DNA of 55,415 nt from Candidatus Methanoperedens sp. (lineage in GTDB: Archaea; Halobacteriota; Methanosarcinia; Methanosarcinales; Methanoperedenaceae), in contig JAPMTR010000079.1 of NCBI GenBank assembly GCA_026552975.1, positions 1 through 55,415 of the forward strand, written 5' to 3'. Both the position numbers and the translations under genes were made by a program. Every line of letters starts with the position of its first letter. Within the stretch, counting starts at the first letter, position 1. Shown here in pieces: positions 34,516 to 44,067 of this stretch. Under the pieces are notes generated by a model that worked only from the letters and a program-made list of their open reading frames with translations, was not told the DNA's origin and ran no database searches.

Positions 34516-34574
34516 AGTATTTAATATTAACTGTTATATTTTACAAGAAAGATAATAATACTTATGATTATGAT
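34516..34574. repeat. AT-rich tail of repeat unit 2
   Basis: Second copy of the tail block, offset 218 bases from the first. It runs into the last bases of the minus-strand gatD stop region, so part of the gatD end (34568-34574) overlaps the repeat. Identity with unit 1 is high through TTAATATTAACTGTTATATT and then falls off. Confidence 0.6.
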
Positions 34575-35821
34575 GTGTGTGTGCTTCGGGTCATCTCGCC
34601 TGCGATATTCGTTTGCATCATTTCTTTAATATTTTCGATGCCTTTAGCCTGCCCGAGTACCCACATAAGTTTTACAAGAGCAACTTCTGACATCATATCT
34701 TCAGATTCTATAGCTCCTGCTTTTAATATATCCCTTCCCGTATCGTAAACGCGGTCACATACCCTTCCGCTGATGCATTGGGATGTCATAACAACAGGAA
34801 TGCCAGCATCAACAACCGTTTTAATAAGGGGTATCCATTCTGTTGAAACATGTCCAAGGCCTGTGCCTTCAATGACAATTCCTTTATATCCTGAACCTGA
34901 ATGGAACAGGAGGGATTCATCGCTAGCCCCGGCTGCATATTTTATCAGGGCGCATTTTGATTCAAGCTTATCATTGAGAACAAGTTTCTTTTCACCTCTT
35001 TTCACAAAAGAAGAGTTTATCCGAATATTTCGTGAAGGGTAGTCTACTCGCCCGATGGGTCTTGAATTTATGGACTGGAAAGCATCACGTCTTGATGTGT
35101 GCATTTTGCGGACTTTAGTTCCCCTGTGTATGCTGCAAAAGTCATCGCTTGATGAACCATGCATCACAACACAAACCTCTGCGATATCGCTTGTTGCTAC
35201 TACCGCAGCGCATATGGCGTTCATGGCATTGTCGCTGCTGGGTCTGTCTGCGCTTCTCTGCGAACCAACTAGAACAATAGGGACAGGCGTTTGTATCATG
35301 AATGAGAGCGCTGCTGCTGTGTACATCATAGTATCAGTCCCATGAGTGATAATTATGCCCTCAGCTCCGTTCTTTATCTCCTCATAAACTGCGCGAGCAA
35401 GCTCGACCCAGTAAGACGGACGCATGTTCTCACTTAGTATACTGTATATCATGCGGCAATTAAAATTCGCGATTTCTTCAAGTTCTGGGATGGTCTTAAT
35501 AATGTCATCTGCTGAAAATTGAGACGTGACCGCTCCTGTTCGATAATCTATCTTGCTGGCTATAGTTCCACCTGTTGAAAGGATTGAAATTGTGGGGAGC
35601 TCTGGATCTCTTTCCTTCTCCTGGCAGCCTTTTTCATGAATGGGCTTTATTTCTTCCTTTTTTTCGATAAGTGTTATTATTGCCGATCCTTTCTTTAATC
35701 CTATATTATATCCATTCTTTAATTTCAAGACGATCCTGTCAGTTTGTGAGGGCATGAGTGTCCCCTCATACTTTCCGCCTCTTGTTTCCACATGGACTTT
35801 ATCGTATAATTCTGGCTGCAT
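34568..35821 (-). CDS. gatD: Glu-tRNA(Gln) amidotransferase subunit D
   Basis: The protein has 417 residues. It is the asparaginase-like subunit of the archaeal GatDE complex, which turns Glu-tRNA(Gln) into Gln-tRNA(Gln) and supplies ammonia from Gln or Asn. The N-terminal barrel (about 1-75) precedes the asparaginase motifs [19 protein letters not shown] and [18 protein letters not shown]. Later blocks are [20 protein letters not shown] and [11 protein letters not shown]. GatE is not in this window. Confidence 0.95.
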   Translation of the reverse strand: MQPELYDKVHVETRGGKYEGTLMPSQTDRIVLKLKNGYNIGLKKGSAIITLIEKKEEIKPIHEKGCQEKERDPELPTISILSTGGTIASKIDYRTGAVTSQFSADDIIKTIPELEEIANFNCRMIYSILSENMRPSYWVELARAVYEEIKNGAEGIIITHGTDTMMYTAAALSFMIQTPVPIVLVGSQRSADRPSSDNAMNAICAAVVATSDIAEVCVVMHGSSSDDFCSIHRGTKVRKMHTSRRDAFQSINSRPIGRVDYPSRNIRINSSFVKRGEKKLVLNDKLESKCALIKYAAGASDESLLFHSGSGYKGIVIEGTGLGHVSTEWIPLIKTVVDAGIPVVMTSQCISGRVCDRVYDTGRDILKAGAIESEDMMSEVALVKLMWVLGQAKGIENIKEMMQTNIAGEMTRSTHTS

Positions 35822-35869
35822 GATGATCCCTGATTTTTTATAACATTAATAAATTCGTACTTATTGCAA

Positions 35870-35924
35870 GGGTTAGATTCATCCCCAACCTTTCGGAGTG
35901 GGGTATTCTCTACCCCTTGAACCC
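35870..35924 (+). other. GC-rich structured segment upstream of aspartase-family gene
   Basis: GGGTT (35870-35874) can pair with AACCC (35920-35924). Inside, CCCCA (35883) pairs with TGGGG (35899), or GGGGTA (35900) pairs with TACCCC (35911) around a TTCTC loop. The last two share bases and exclude each other. The segment stands out from AT-rich surroundings between two divergent genes, 87 bases before the downstream ATG. It may be a leader switch, a terminator or a small RNA. It is not a tRNA. Confidence 0.4.
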
Positions 35925-36011
35925 ACGGAGATAAAAACCTATTTATTATCTTTTATCTCAAAAAGATTTTAAATGAATAACTGATATTAACGCTACTTTG
36001 AGGAAAAGAAT

Positions 36012-37445
36012 ATGACACGTATCGAAAAGGATAGTTTGGGAGAAATAGAAGTCCCGGATAATGTATATTATGGGGCGTTCACAACTCGTGCATCAAAGAA
36101 TTTCAAGATAAGCGGGATAAAGGCCGATCCAATTTTCATAAGATCGCTTGCCACCATAAAAAAAGCATGCGCAAGAGCCAATATCAAGCTCAATATGCTT
36201 GATAAGATCAAAGGGGATGCGATAATCCAGGCAGCTGATGAGATAATAGTCGGAAAATACACTGACCAGTTCATTCTTGACGTGTTCCAGGCAGGAGCAG
36301 GCACTCCTTTTAACATGAACATGAATGAGGTGATCGCTAATGTTGCTATAATGAAATTAGGAAAGAAAGTGGGCGATTACTCAATAATTCATCCAAATAA
36401 CCATGTGAACATGGCGCAATCCTCAAACGATGTTATCCCGACCACAATTCGTTTGAGCGTCCTCCTCAAACTTGAACCTTTAAAAAAAGAAATTGAAAAA
36501 ATTATATCTGCATTTCATATAAAAGCCAGGGAATATGACCATGTGATCAAGGTAGGCAGGACTCATCTGGAGGATGCTGTACCCATACGATACAGCCAGG
36601 TACTCAATGGATATGCTGCTGCACTTGAAAAAAGCCTGGAGAGGTTGAACTCATGTGAAAAAAACATGCTGGAGCTGGGTATTGGGGGCACAGCTATCGG
36701 GACCGGCATCAATACGCATCCTGATTTCAAGAAGAACGTAATCTTTGAATTGAACAAGCTTACAGGATTTGAATTCAAAACTCAGGACAGTATCATGCTC
36801 TCCTGGTGCATGACAGGTTTTGTTGAGGTTTCAAATGGCTTGAGGGTGCTTGCTATTGAATTGAATAAGATATCGAATGATCTTCGCCTTCTAAATTCTG
36901 GACCTAAGACAGGCATTTCTGAGATCATACTTCCCGAAGTCGAACCAGGATCTTCTATAATGCCGGGAAAAATAAATCCATCCATAGCTGAAGCAGTTAA
37001 TATGGCATGTTTCCAGATATCAGGCAATGACCATGCTGTAGCAATGGCTGCAGAAGCAGGCCAGCTTGAACTTAATGTAATGACCCCGCTTATTGCTTTT
37101 GATCTTTTATGGAGTATTGAGATCCTTACCAATACTATAAGGATGTTTCGTGAAGATTGTATTTCCGGGTTGGTCGTGGATGAAAAAAGATGTAATGAAC
37201 TCCTCGAAAATAGCCATGCGCTTGCAACAATTTTGAATCCATATATTGGTTATGATATGGTGGCAAAGCTTGTGAAAACCGCCCTTTCTGAGAATAAATC
37301 CCTGAAACAGGTTCTGATCGAGAAAGATATCATTCCCCATAAATATTTGAATGAGATACTTGATGCAAGGAAAATGACTGAACCAGGAACTATTGATAAA
37401 AATATCATCAATGATATCATCACATACATGAAAAAGCGTGGGTAG
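36012..37445 (+). CDS. aspA: Aspartate ammonia-lyase/class II fumarase family enzyme
   Basis: The protein has 477 residues. The start TRIEKDSLGEIEVPDNVYYG and RASKNFKISG favour aspartase (Asp to fumarate plus ammonia). Active-site blocks seen: HPNNHVNMAQSSND, VGRTHLEDAVPIRYSQ and the mobile signature loop GSSIMPGKINPS. Fumarase is the alternative, as the families share these motifs. PurB, a relative in the same superfamily, is encoded 740 bases downstream on the other strand. Confidence 0.75.
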   Translation: MTRIEKDSLGEIEVPDNVYYGAFTTRASKNFKISGIKADPIFIRSLATIKKACARANIKLNMLDKIKGDAIIQAADEIIVGKYTDQFILDVFQAGAGTPFNMNMNEVIANVAIMKLGKKVGDYSIIHPNNHVNMAQSSNDVIPTTIRLSVLLKLEPLKKEIEKIISAFHIKAREYDHVIKVGRTHLEDAVPIRYSQVLNGYAAALEKSLERLNSCEKNMLELGIGGTAIGTGINTHPDFKKNVIFELNKLTGFEFKTQDSIMLSWCMTGFVEVSNGLRVLAIELNKISNDLRLLNSGPKTGISEIILPEVEPGSSIMPGKINPSIAEAVNMACFQISGNDHAVAMAAEAGQLELNVMTPLIAFDLLWSIEILTNTIRMFREDCISGLVVDEKRCNELLENSHALATILNPYIGYDMVAKLVKTALSENKSLKQVLIEKDIIPHKYLNEILDARKMTEPGTIDKNIINDIITYMKKRG

Positions 37446-37528
37446 ATAAATTACATGCTTATAATCATAACTATCATCAAATAGATTTAAATAATATCAA
37501 TTAGAATATCTTTGATAGAGGTTGAACA

Positions 37529-37696
37529 ATGGACATATTTGAAGTATTAACCGCTATATCAAAGAGCAGAATTAACCTGGTAAAGCGGGGTCTAAATGAA
37601 AACAAAGCCATGCTCAAGGCACAAAGAGTAGTTTCAAAAGAATATCACATACCAATGCCCGAAATACAGAAACTTATCGGGAACAGGATCAATTGA
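37529..37696 (+). CDS. Hypothetical 55-residue helical protein
   Basis: The frame begins MDIFEVLTAISKSRINLVKR and ends PEIQKLIGNRIN. It is basic, amphipathic and predicted helical, with no Cys. A TTTAAATAATAT stretch (about 37486-37497) could be its TATA box, and GAGGTTGAAC precedes the ATG. It sits alone between the aspartase-family gene and a minus-strand acetyltransferase. I do not recognise the family. Confidence 0.55.
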   Translation: MDIFEVLTAISKSRINLVKRGLNENKAMLKAQRVVSKEYHIPMPEIQKLIGNRIN

Positions 37697-37708
37697 AGGA
37701 GTTCTTAG

Positions 37709-38161
37709 CTAATTTATCTTCTTTACAAGAGGGACCTCATCACATTCCGGGAATTTGGAACACTTAATACACATGCTCCATATTTTATGAGGCAATGTAC
37801 TTTTTTTTACTTTCACGAACCCATGCGCCTCAAAAAACTCAGGGACATATGTCAGCGTTATGAGCTTATTTAATCCAAGCTCTCTTGCTTCACTTTCGCA
37901 GGCTTCAAGTATCTGTGAGCCTATTCCCTTCCTGAATTTTTCAGGGTCAACTGCCAGCGAAAGGATCTCACCATAATCTTCCCATGCAATATGAAGAGCG
38001 CCGCAGCCCACAAGTTTTCCGTCATCGATGACAACATAAAAATCCCTCAAGTTCTCGTATAATTCACTCAATGAGCGCGGGAGCATAATACGTTTATCTG
38101 CGAAACTATTTACGAGTTTCCAGATCTTTTCAACATCTTTTATGGTTGCTTTTCTTAACAA
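37709..38161 (-). CDS. GNAT N-acetyltransferase, N-acetylglutamate synthase-like
   Basis: The protein has 150 residues with a GNAT fold. The acetyl-CoA site is in AVDPEKFRKGIGSQILEACE, and the following LITLTYVPEFFEAHGFVKV is typical. The tail IWSMCIKCSKFPECDEVPLV, with its Cys cluster, matches the short archaeal ArgA-like group thought to make N-acetylglutamate for arginine synthesis. It lies 26 bases downstream of purB on the same strand. Confidence 0.75.
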   Translation of the reverse strand: MLRKATIKDVEKIWKLVNSFADKRIMLPRSLSELYENLRDFYVVIDDGKLVGCGALHIAWEDYGEILSLAVDPEKFRKGIGSQILEACESEARELGLNKLITLTYVPEFFEAHGFVKVKKSTLPHKIWSMCIKCSKFPECDEVPLVKKIN

Positions 38162-38187
38162 ATGATTACCTCACCAAGTTATCTATT

Positions 38188-39525
38188 TTATTTTCTTGTT
38201 TTCAATTTAGCTGCAAGGGATTCAACCTGTTCTACTGCTGTGCCTATATAATTGTCCGGTTCCATTAACTGGATTATTTCGTCTTCAGTAAGGTATTTTG
38301 ACACAGTTTCATTCCTGATCAGTGCATCTTTCATGTGGATACCTGATTCGCGCGCAGACATTGCACACTGGCGCACGATCTCATGGGCTTCCTGTCTTCC
38401 CACGCCTTTCCTGCTAAGGTAGATCATGATGGCTTCACCCATGTTGAGTCCGTTGAGCAGGTTCATGTTCTTCCGTATATTCTCTGGATAAAAGCGAAGA
38501 TTCTGTATGATCGTCGAAGTTAAGCGGATAACGTGGTCAGTGAGCACACATGATTCCGGAAATACGATCCGTTCACATGATGAATTTGTAAGGTCACGTT
38601 CGTCCCATAGCGTATTGTTTCTAAGCTCAGGTTCGACCATGGCACGGACTATCCTTGCAAGTCCGCAAACCTGCTCTGATTTTATTGGGTTACGCTTATG
38701 AGGCATGGTGGATGAACCCACCTGTTTCTTTCCAAAACTTTCCTCCACCTCTGCGATCTCGCTCCTGGCGAGGCTTCGTATCTCAATACAAATTTTATCC
38801 AGAGTTGTAACAGTATTTGCCATCCACATCACGAATTCTGCATGCCTGTCTCTCTGGATTATCTGGTTTGAAACGTCCGCAGATTCAATTCCAAGGAGCT
38901 CCATGGTCTTTTTCTGTATCTCGATGCCTTTTTTTCCAAAAGCGGCCTGAGTTCCCACAGCCCCACTCATTTTTCCAACAATCGCACGCGACGTAAGCTG
39001 GTCGAGCCTTTCGAGATGCCTGTCTACCTCTGATGCCCAGATCGCAAAGCGTAAACCGTATGTTGTGGGAACCCCTATCTGCCCGTGAGTGCGCCCTGCA
39101 CACACAGTATTCTTATGCTGGACTGCCGCCTCTATAAGGACTGAACGCAATTTTTCGGTTTCTTTCCTCAGGATCGATATTGCATCCTTTATCTGGAGAG
39201 CCGTTGCAGTATCTAATATATCATTGGAAGTGGCCCCAAAATGTATCCATTTCCCTGCATCATCCGATTGCTCGGTAAGTGCCAGTACGACTGCCATGAC
39301 ATCATGATGGATCTCGTCTTCGATTGCTTTTACACGATCAAGCTTGACATTCTTTGAGCCATTGGATATTTTCTCATCCGCCCCTTTCGGGATATAATTA
39401 AGATGTGCCTGTGCTCTTGCAAGAGCCACTTCGACTGACAGCATTTTGGAAAGCCTTGTCTCTTCATTCCATACAGACTTCATTTCCGCATGCCCATAGC
39501 GGTATTCAATAGGGTGTATTGCCAT
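38188..39525 (-). CDS. purB: Adenylosuccinate lyase
   Basis: The protein has 445 residues and acts twice in purine synthesis (SAICAR to AICAR, adenylosuccinate to AMP). It starts AIHPIEYRYGHAEMKSVW. Active-site blocks are HFGATSNDILDTA, AGRTHGQIGVPTTYG and the flexible signature loop GSSTMPHKRNPIKSE. Length and order are normal. Confidence 0.95.
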   Translation of the reverse strand: MAIHPIEYRYGHAEMKSVWNEETRLSKMLSVEVALARAQAHLNYIPKGADEKISNGSKNVKLDRVKAIEDEIHHDVMAVVLALTEQSDDAGKWIHFGATSNDILDTATALQIKDAISILRKETEKLRSVLIEAAVQHKNTVCAGRTHGQIGVPTTYGLRFAIWASEVDRHLERLDQLTSRAIVGKMSGAVGTQAAFGKKGIEIQKKTMELLGIESADVSNQIIQRDRHAEFVMWMANTVTTLDKICIEIRSLARSEIAEVEESFGKKQVGSSTMPHKRNPIKSEQVCGLARIVRAMVEPELRNNTLWDERDLTNSSCERIVFPESCVLTDHVIRLTSTIIQNLRFYPENIRKNMNLLNGLNMGEAIMIYLSRKGVGRQEAHEIVRQCAMSARESGIHMKDALIRNETVSKYLTEDEIIQLMEPDNYIGTAVEQVESLAAKLKTRK

Positions 39526-39624
39526 TTGGATACTAATTAGTCCCGCGGTTAAAAGAAACTTTCGTTAATCTCCAGGTCACCATTGCGATAGGTTTATCTC
39601 TGGAGTAAAATAAACATTGTTACT

Positions 39625-40092
39625 ATGCAAAGAGTTTCCTCTAATATTTTACTTTTCACAATTATGAGTTTATTGATCCTTGTTTCAGGATGCATCAATG
39701 ATCAGAATGTTGTTGAACCTGAGTCCAACCTTTCACAAAATAACACCAATGATATACAGCCCCATTCAACGATTACAGCAGAGGTAGAAACTGGCCTGGT
39801 CAAATTGGACCATAGAAGTGGCGATGCAATCCCTATGATCAACCTTACTATCATTATTGAACAGGGTGATCAATATTCCATCTATGAGAAATTGGATCAG
39901 GCCAAAGAAAAATTTGCTATGGGGGATATGATCAATCTCACCAAGAAAAGTGTCGATATAAATGGTATCATGATAAATGCAAAGATCTCAATAAATAGTT
40001 CTGGGTTATCAGGGAACTCAACTACTATTACCCTTCTCTCAAAAGGAAATAATTTTGCAAGAATTGTTTCTTCGGATGAATTTTTTGGATGA
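39625..40092 (+). CDS. Lipoprotein with archaeal pilin-like domain
   Basis: The protein has 155 residues. Its signal peptide ends in a lipobox, LVSGC (Cys23), so the mature protein should be lipid-anchored. A Asn/Ser-rich spacer follows. From about residue 57 the beta-rich part (TGLVKLDHRSGDAIPMINLTI) resembles the C-terminal half of archaeal type IV pilins and archaellin-like proteins (DUF1628 type), but the class III pilin signal is replaced by the lipobox. Divergent from purB. Confidence 0.65.
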   Translation: MQRVSSNILLFTIMSLLILVSGCINDQNVVEPESNLSQNNTNDIQPHSTITAEVETGLVKLDHRSGDAIPMINLTIIIEQGDQYSIYEKLDQAKEKFAMGDMINLTKKSVDINGIMINAKISINSSGLSGNSTTITLLSKGNNFARIVSSDEFFG

Positions 40093-40096
40093 AATA

Positions 40097-40234
40097 TCAT
40101 TCAAGGAACAATTTTCCGCCATATGCTGCAAATACTATTGCAACGTACCCCCATTTGTTATTCTGGCATTCATATGCGATCAAACCAAAACTGAGCGCTA
40201 TAAGAATTAAGCCTAACAGGTTTATACTTGTCAT
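40097..40234 (-). CDS. Small membrane protein, 45 residues
   Basis: The frame starts at ATG 40234 (MTSINLLGLILIALSFGLIA), giving one or two hydrophobic segments with a short polar turn (ECQNNKWG). A TATA-like TTATTTTAATATTA-type region lies about 20 bases upstream on the minus strand. A longer frame to 40303 exists, but its leader looks random. Unknown function. Confidence 0.45.
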   Translation of the reverse strand: MTSINLLGLILIALSFGLIAYECQNNKWGYVAIVFAAYGGKLFLE

Positions 40235-40324
40235 GATTGCAAATATTTTTAATATAATAAAAATATTACGGCAAAAAAATGATGGGATCAGAGCAACAAA
40301 CACATATCAGTTACATTTATGTAT

Positions 40325-41146
40325 TCATCCTTTACTTCCATATTTTCTCACATGATCCCATGCTTTGTGATATTTGTCAAATGATTTATCCTTTGAATAA
40401 ATAGAAATATTCTTTCTCCCGAAAAGCTCCCTGTCTTTCCCAACTGGGCACACTTTTATGCAAATCCCGCACGGAGACCTGTATTCATCACGGAGTTGCA
40501 TGCTTCTTATCGCGCAGAGTTTCTTATCCACTGGCGGGGGGAACTCCCCGTTTTTTGGTATTGCTCCTACAGGGCAGTTTTTTACGCACTGAAGGCAGTG
40601 GATGCAGATATCTTTGCCTGTTATGGGATCAGCTTCGATATGTGCAGAGGTAAAAATGGATGTAAATCTCACCCTGGGTCCAAATTCCGGCGTTAGCAGG
40701 ATATTATTGTGGCCAAAAGAACCAAGACCGGCAAGAAAAGCCGCATGTTTATGGGAAAAGAATGCAAAAGGCTTTTCGATCAATATCTTTATATCACCAT
40801 AGCCGTCCCTTGGAAGATATAATGAACTGTGGCCTTTTTCATTCAGGAAATTTGCGATCTCACAGGCTTTTGAATCAAGCATGGAATTTACGGTCTTATA
40901 TAATTCCATATAGTAGATCGATGGCGCAGTTTCAACTATTGGCAATGCTACTGGCAGTCCGATAACGATTACTGTGTTTGCTTCAGGATAAATGGATCCA
41001 GGCCAGAATTCTTCAGGTATCCATGGAAAAAGCCTGTTAGGGAGTACATTTGGGGGTTTTTCCCATCTTTCAACAGGAGCAAAACCCAGGATGGGGATTC
41101 CGAGACTTTTACATTTATTCTTTATTTCAACTTTCAGGGATTTCAT
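40325..41146 (-). CDS. QueG-like 8Fe ferredoxin-domain protein
   Basis: The protein has 273 residues. The N-terminal region (about 1-160) ends AAFLAGLGSFGHNNILLTPEFG, a block shared with epoxyqueuosine reductase (QueG) and reductive dehalogenases. Two [4Fe-4S] sites follow: C181-x2-C184-x2-C187-x3-C191, and C226-x2-C229-x3-C233, with C211 as a likely eighth ligand. The HEAT-repeat tail of bacterial QueG is absent. In archaea such proteins are usually uncharacterised reductases. It lies downstream of ribC with a 9-base gap. Confidence 0.7.
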   Translation of the reverse strand: MKSLKVEIKNKCKSLGIPILGFAPVERWEKPPNVLPNRLFPWIPEEFWPGSIYPEANTVIVIGLPVALPIVETAPSIYYMELYKTVNSMLDSKACEIANFLNEKGHSSLYLPRDGYGDIKILIEKPFAFFSHKHAAFLAGLGSFGHNNILLTPEFGPRVRFTSIFTSAHIEADPITGKDICIHCLQCVKNCPVGAIPKNGEFPPPVDKKLCAIRSMQLRDEYRSPCGICIKVCPVGKDRELFGRKNISIYSKDKSFDKYHKAWDHVRKYGSKG

Positions 41147-41155
41147 ATTCCAATT

Positions 41156-41767
<612 letters not shown>

Positions 41768-41826
41768 TTATACATGTAAGATAGTTGTATTATGAAAAAA
41801 TTTAATAATAACAGGAGAAAATAACT

Positions 41827-42972
41827 ATGAATCTTGAAAATAATTTGTTGATGATACCGGGTCCTGTGCCTGTTGTGCCAAGGATATTAAGAGCTATGTC
41901 CAAGCCTATAATCGGGCACAGGGGTAAGGAATTCGGCGATATGTACAGTGAATGCAGGACAATACTCCAGGAGCTTTTCGCAACCAAGAACGATATGTAT
42001 ATCATTTCAGGATCCGGAAGCTGCGCCATGGAAGCTGCTGTTGGCAACGTCATCGGCGAAAAGGATACTCTTGTCGCGATCGAGAACGGAAAATTTGGGG
42101 AACGCTTCAGGGAAATTGGTGAACGGTATGGCAAAGTAAGATCGGTGAAATTTGATTATACAAAAGGTGAATCAATTGAACTTGACAGGGTCGAAAGTGC
42201 CCTTGCAGAAGGAGCAAAAGCAGTGTCTCTGGTTCATAATGACACATCAGTAGGTATAAAGAACCCGGCAAAAGAGATCGCAGACCTGGCTAAGAAATAT
42301 GGCGCCCTGTTTATCATGGATGGCGTGACCACGATCGGTGGGGATGAAGTGCTTGTTGATAAATGGAATGTGGATATTGCAGTGGTGGGTTCCCAAAAGT
42401 GCATAGGAGCACCTCCCGGATTATCCGCGATCTCCGTGAGCAAGAAAGCATGGGATTCCATGGTTGAAAAGCCTCCTTATTATATGGATCTTAAGGCTTA
42501 CAAGAAATCAGCAAATAAAGAAATCGCACAGACTCCCTATACACCCGCAGTTTCGCTTTTCTTTGCATTTCATGAAGCACTTCGCATTGTAAAAGAAGAA
42601 GGACTTGAAGCGCGTATAAAGAGACATGCGCAATATGCCCAGGCCCTTCGAGCGGCCGCAGGTGCTATGAATATTGAATTATTCCCGCAATTGAACTTGA
42701 TCAGTAATTATTCAAATACCGTAACTGCCATGAAAATACCCACAGGCATCGATGATAAGAAGCTGCGAAACGGGATAAAAGAGATCGGCATCCAGGTCTC
42801 TGGAGGCCAGGGTGCGCTAGAAGGCAAGATATTCAGGATCGGAAGCATGGGAAACATCAGCAAGCTTGATATTCTCAGCACTGTGCAGGCTGTTGAGATC
42901 GTCCTTCACAGGAATGATGTTGTCAAGAAGATGGGGCCTGGAGTGGAAGCTGCAAGCAATATTTTAAAATAG
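41827..42972 (+). CDS. Class V aminotransferase (alanine/serine-glyoxylate or pyruvate type)
   Basis: The protein has 381 residues and is PLP-dependent. It starts MIPGPVPVVPRILRAMSKPIIGHRG-like, typical of the broad-specificity archaeal enzymes. The PLP Lys is in VVGSQKCIGAPPGLSAI, and the Asp contacting the pyridine N is in IMDGVTTIGG. Methanogen homologues act on alanine, aspartate or phosphoserine-related substrates. The exact donor is not decidable here. SerA in the same window would supply 3-phosphohydroxypyruvate, which is one possible link. Confidence 0.82.
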   Translation: MNLENNLLMIPGPVPVVPRILRAMSKPIIGHRGKEFGDMYSECRTILQELFATKNDMYIISGSGSCAMEAAVGNVIGEKDTLVAIENGKFGERFREIGERYGKVRSVKFDYTKGESIELDRVESALAEGAKAVSLVHNDTSVGIKNPAKEIADLAKKYGALFIMDGVTTIGGDEVLVDKWNVDIAVVGSQKCIGAPPGLSAISVSKKAWDSMVEKPPYYMDLKAYKKSANKEIAQTPYTPAVSLFFAFHEALRIVKEEGLEARIKRHAQYAQALRAAAGAMNIELFPQLNLISNYSNTVTAMKIPTGIDDKKLRNGIKEIGIQVSGGQGALEGKIFRIGSMGNISKLDILSTVQAVEIVLHRNDVVKKMGPGVEAASNILK

Positions 42973-43000
42973 CTATTATATAAAATCTATAAATCTTGTT

Positions 43001-43033
43001 AATCTGTGTCAAAAAAGTCCTTTGACGCAGATT
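43001..43033. terminator. Bidirectional hairpin between convergent genes
   Basis: AATCTGTGTCAAA and TTTGACGCAGATT form a 13-bp stem with one G-U pair and the loop AAAGTCC. It lies between the aminotransferase stop and the stop of the minus-strand membrane gene, and is well placed to end both transcripts. Related AATCTGTG/CACAGATT-type palindromes are common dispersed repeats in many genomes. Confidence 0.55.
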
Positions 43034-43062
43034 TAACAGATTATATTTTGAGATATATCGTT

Positions 43063-43416
43063 CTACTGATGTGGTTTTAGATCCGTAGACCTTATTTCAT
43101 CCAGAACTTTTGATATTAATGTTTTAGCATTCTGGAGGTGGGTTGTACCGCTACCTGCAAGCTGTGTGAAGTTATCCTGTATGAAAACCTCATTTTCCTG
43201 TAACAGGTAAACGTAATAAATAAGGATGCCCCAGTAAATAGAAGCACCAATGAACATTGCGCCTGAAATTGCAAGCAACTGGTAATATATCATAGCAGTT
43301 GTCATTCCGCCCGGTCTTAAAATATCGATCGCTGAAATGAAATTATATAATATTATCAATCCCAGAATTATAGGTATCAAACCTATTATTAACAGGTTAT
43401 TCTTGGTCAGTCTCAT
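43063..43416 (-). CDS. Two-helix membrane protein, unknown
   Basis: The protein has 117 residues with membrane helices about 7-28 and 42-70, then a soluble C-terminal tail of about 45 residues (NEVFIQDNFTQLAGSGTTHL and a helical end with LKPHQ). The start follows an archaeal-style A+T-rich upstream region shared divergently with the peroxiredoxin gene. I do not recognise the family. Confidence 0.55.
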   Translation of the reverse strand: MRLTKNNLLIIGLIPIILGLIILYNFISAIDILRPGGMTTAMIYYQLLAISGAMFIGASIYWGILIYYVYLLQENEVFIQDNFTQLAGSGTTHLQNAKTLISKVLDEIRSTDLKPHQ

Positions 43417-43545
43417 ATTTCCCTCTGCTTATAATATGTAAATTCACTATTTAAATCTGCCTGACAACATTCACAAATTCTAGGTTAAGAAAATATATAT
43501 CTTTGTCATAGAATGTATTGGTTGATAAATAAGGAGGAAATTTGA

Positions 43546-44013
43546 ATGAGTACAATAAAAATCGGCGCCAAAGCAAATAATTTTATATTAAAAGACCAGG
43601 AAGGCAAAGAGCTCGGATTATCTTCTCTTCAGGGGAAAAAAATATTATTATCTTTCCATCCACTTGCCTGGACAAGTGTGTGCGCAGAACAAATGAAATC
43701 CCTTGAAATTAATATGGTGAGATTCAGGGAATTAAATACAGTGGCTCTTGGCATGAGTATTGATACCGTTCCATCAAAAAAAGCATGGGCAAAAGAACTC
43801 GGTATAAAAGATACAAAGCTTCTTTCGGATTTCTGGCCGCATGGGAAAGTAGCAGACATTTATGGGATATTCAGGGAAAAGGATGGATTTTCGGAACGGG
43901 CAAATATAATTATTGATGAAAATGGAAATGTGGTTTTTGTAAAAGTTTATCCTATACCTCAGCTCCCTGATATTGAAGAATTAATAGAAGTTCTTAAGGG
44001 TCTGGAAAAATAA
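43546..44013 (+). CDS. Peroxiredoxin (one-Cys)
   Basis: The protein has 155 residues with a thioredoxin fold. The peroxidatic site is P39-x3-T43-x2-C46 in SFHPLAWTSVCAEQM, which reduces peroxides. C46 is the only Cys in the chain, so there is no built-in resolving Cys and an external thiol or protein partner is needed. GGAGG lies 7 bases before the ATG. Length matches AhpE/BCP-like short peroxiredoxins. Confidence 0.85.
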   Translation: MSTIKIGAKANNFILKDQEGKELGLSSLQGKKILLSFHPLAWTSVCAEQMKSLEINMVRFRELNTVALGMSIDTVPSKKAWAKELGIKDTKLLSDFWPHGKVADIYGIFREKDGFSERANIIIDENGNVVFVKVYPIPQLPDIEELIEVLKGLEK

Positions 44014-44067
44014 TATTTTCATCCTGCAGGGACAAACTTATTTGCCTTATAAGAAGATGTGCACAAT

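Noticed and set aside
35870-35924. Folded segment considered as a tRNA gene
   Set aside because: At 55 nt it is too short, has no T-loop GTTCNANNC signature in place and no anticodon stem of proper spacing.
40097-40303. 68-residue version of the small membrane protein
   Set aside because: The first 23 codons look random and overlap the likely promoter; the ATG at 40234 starts a clean hydrophobic protein.
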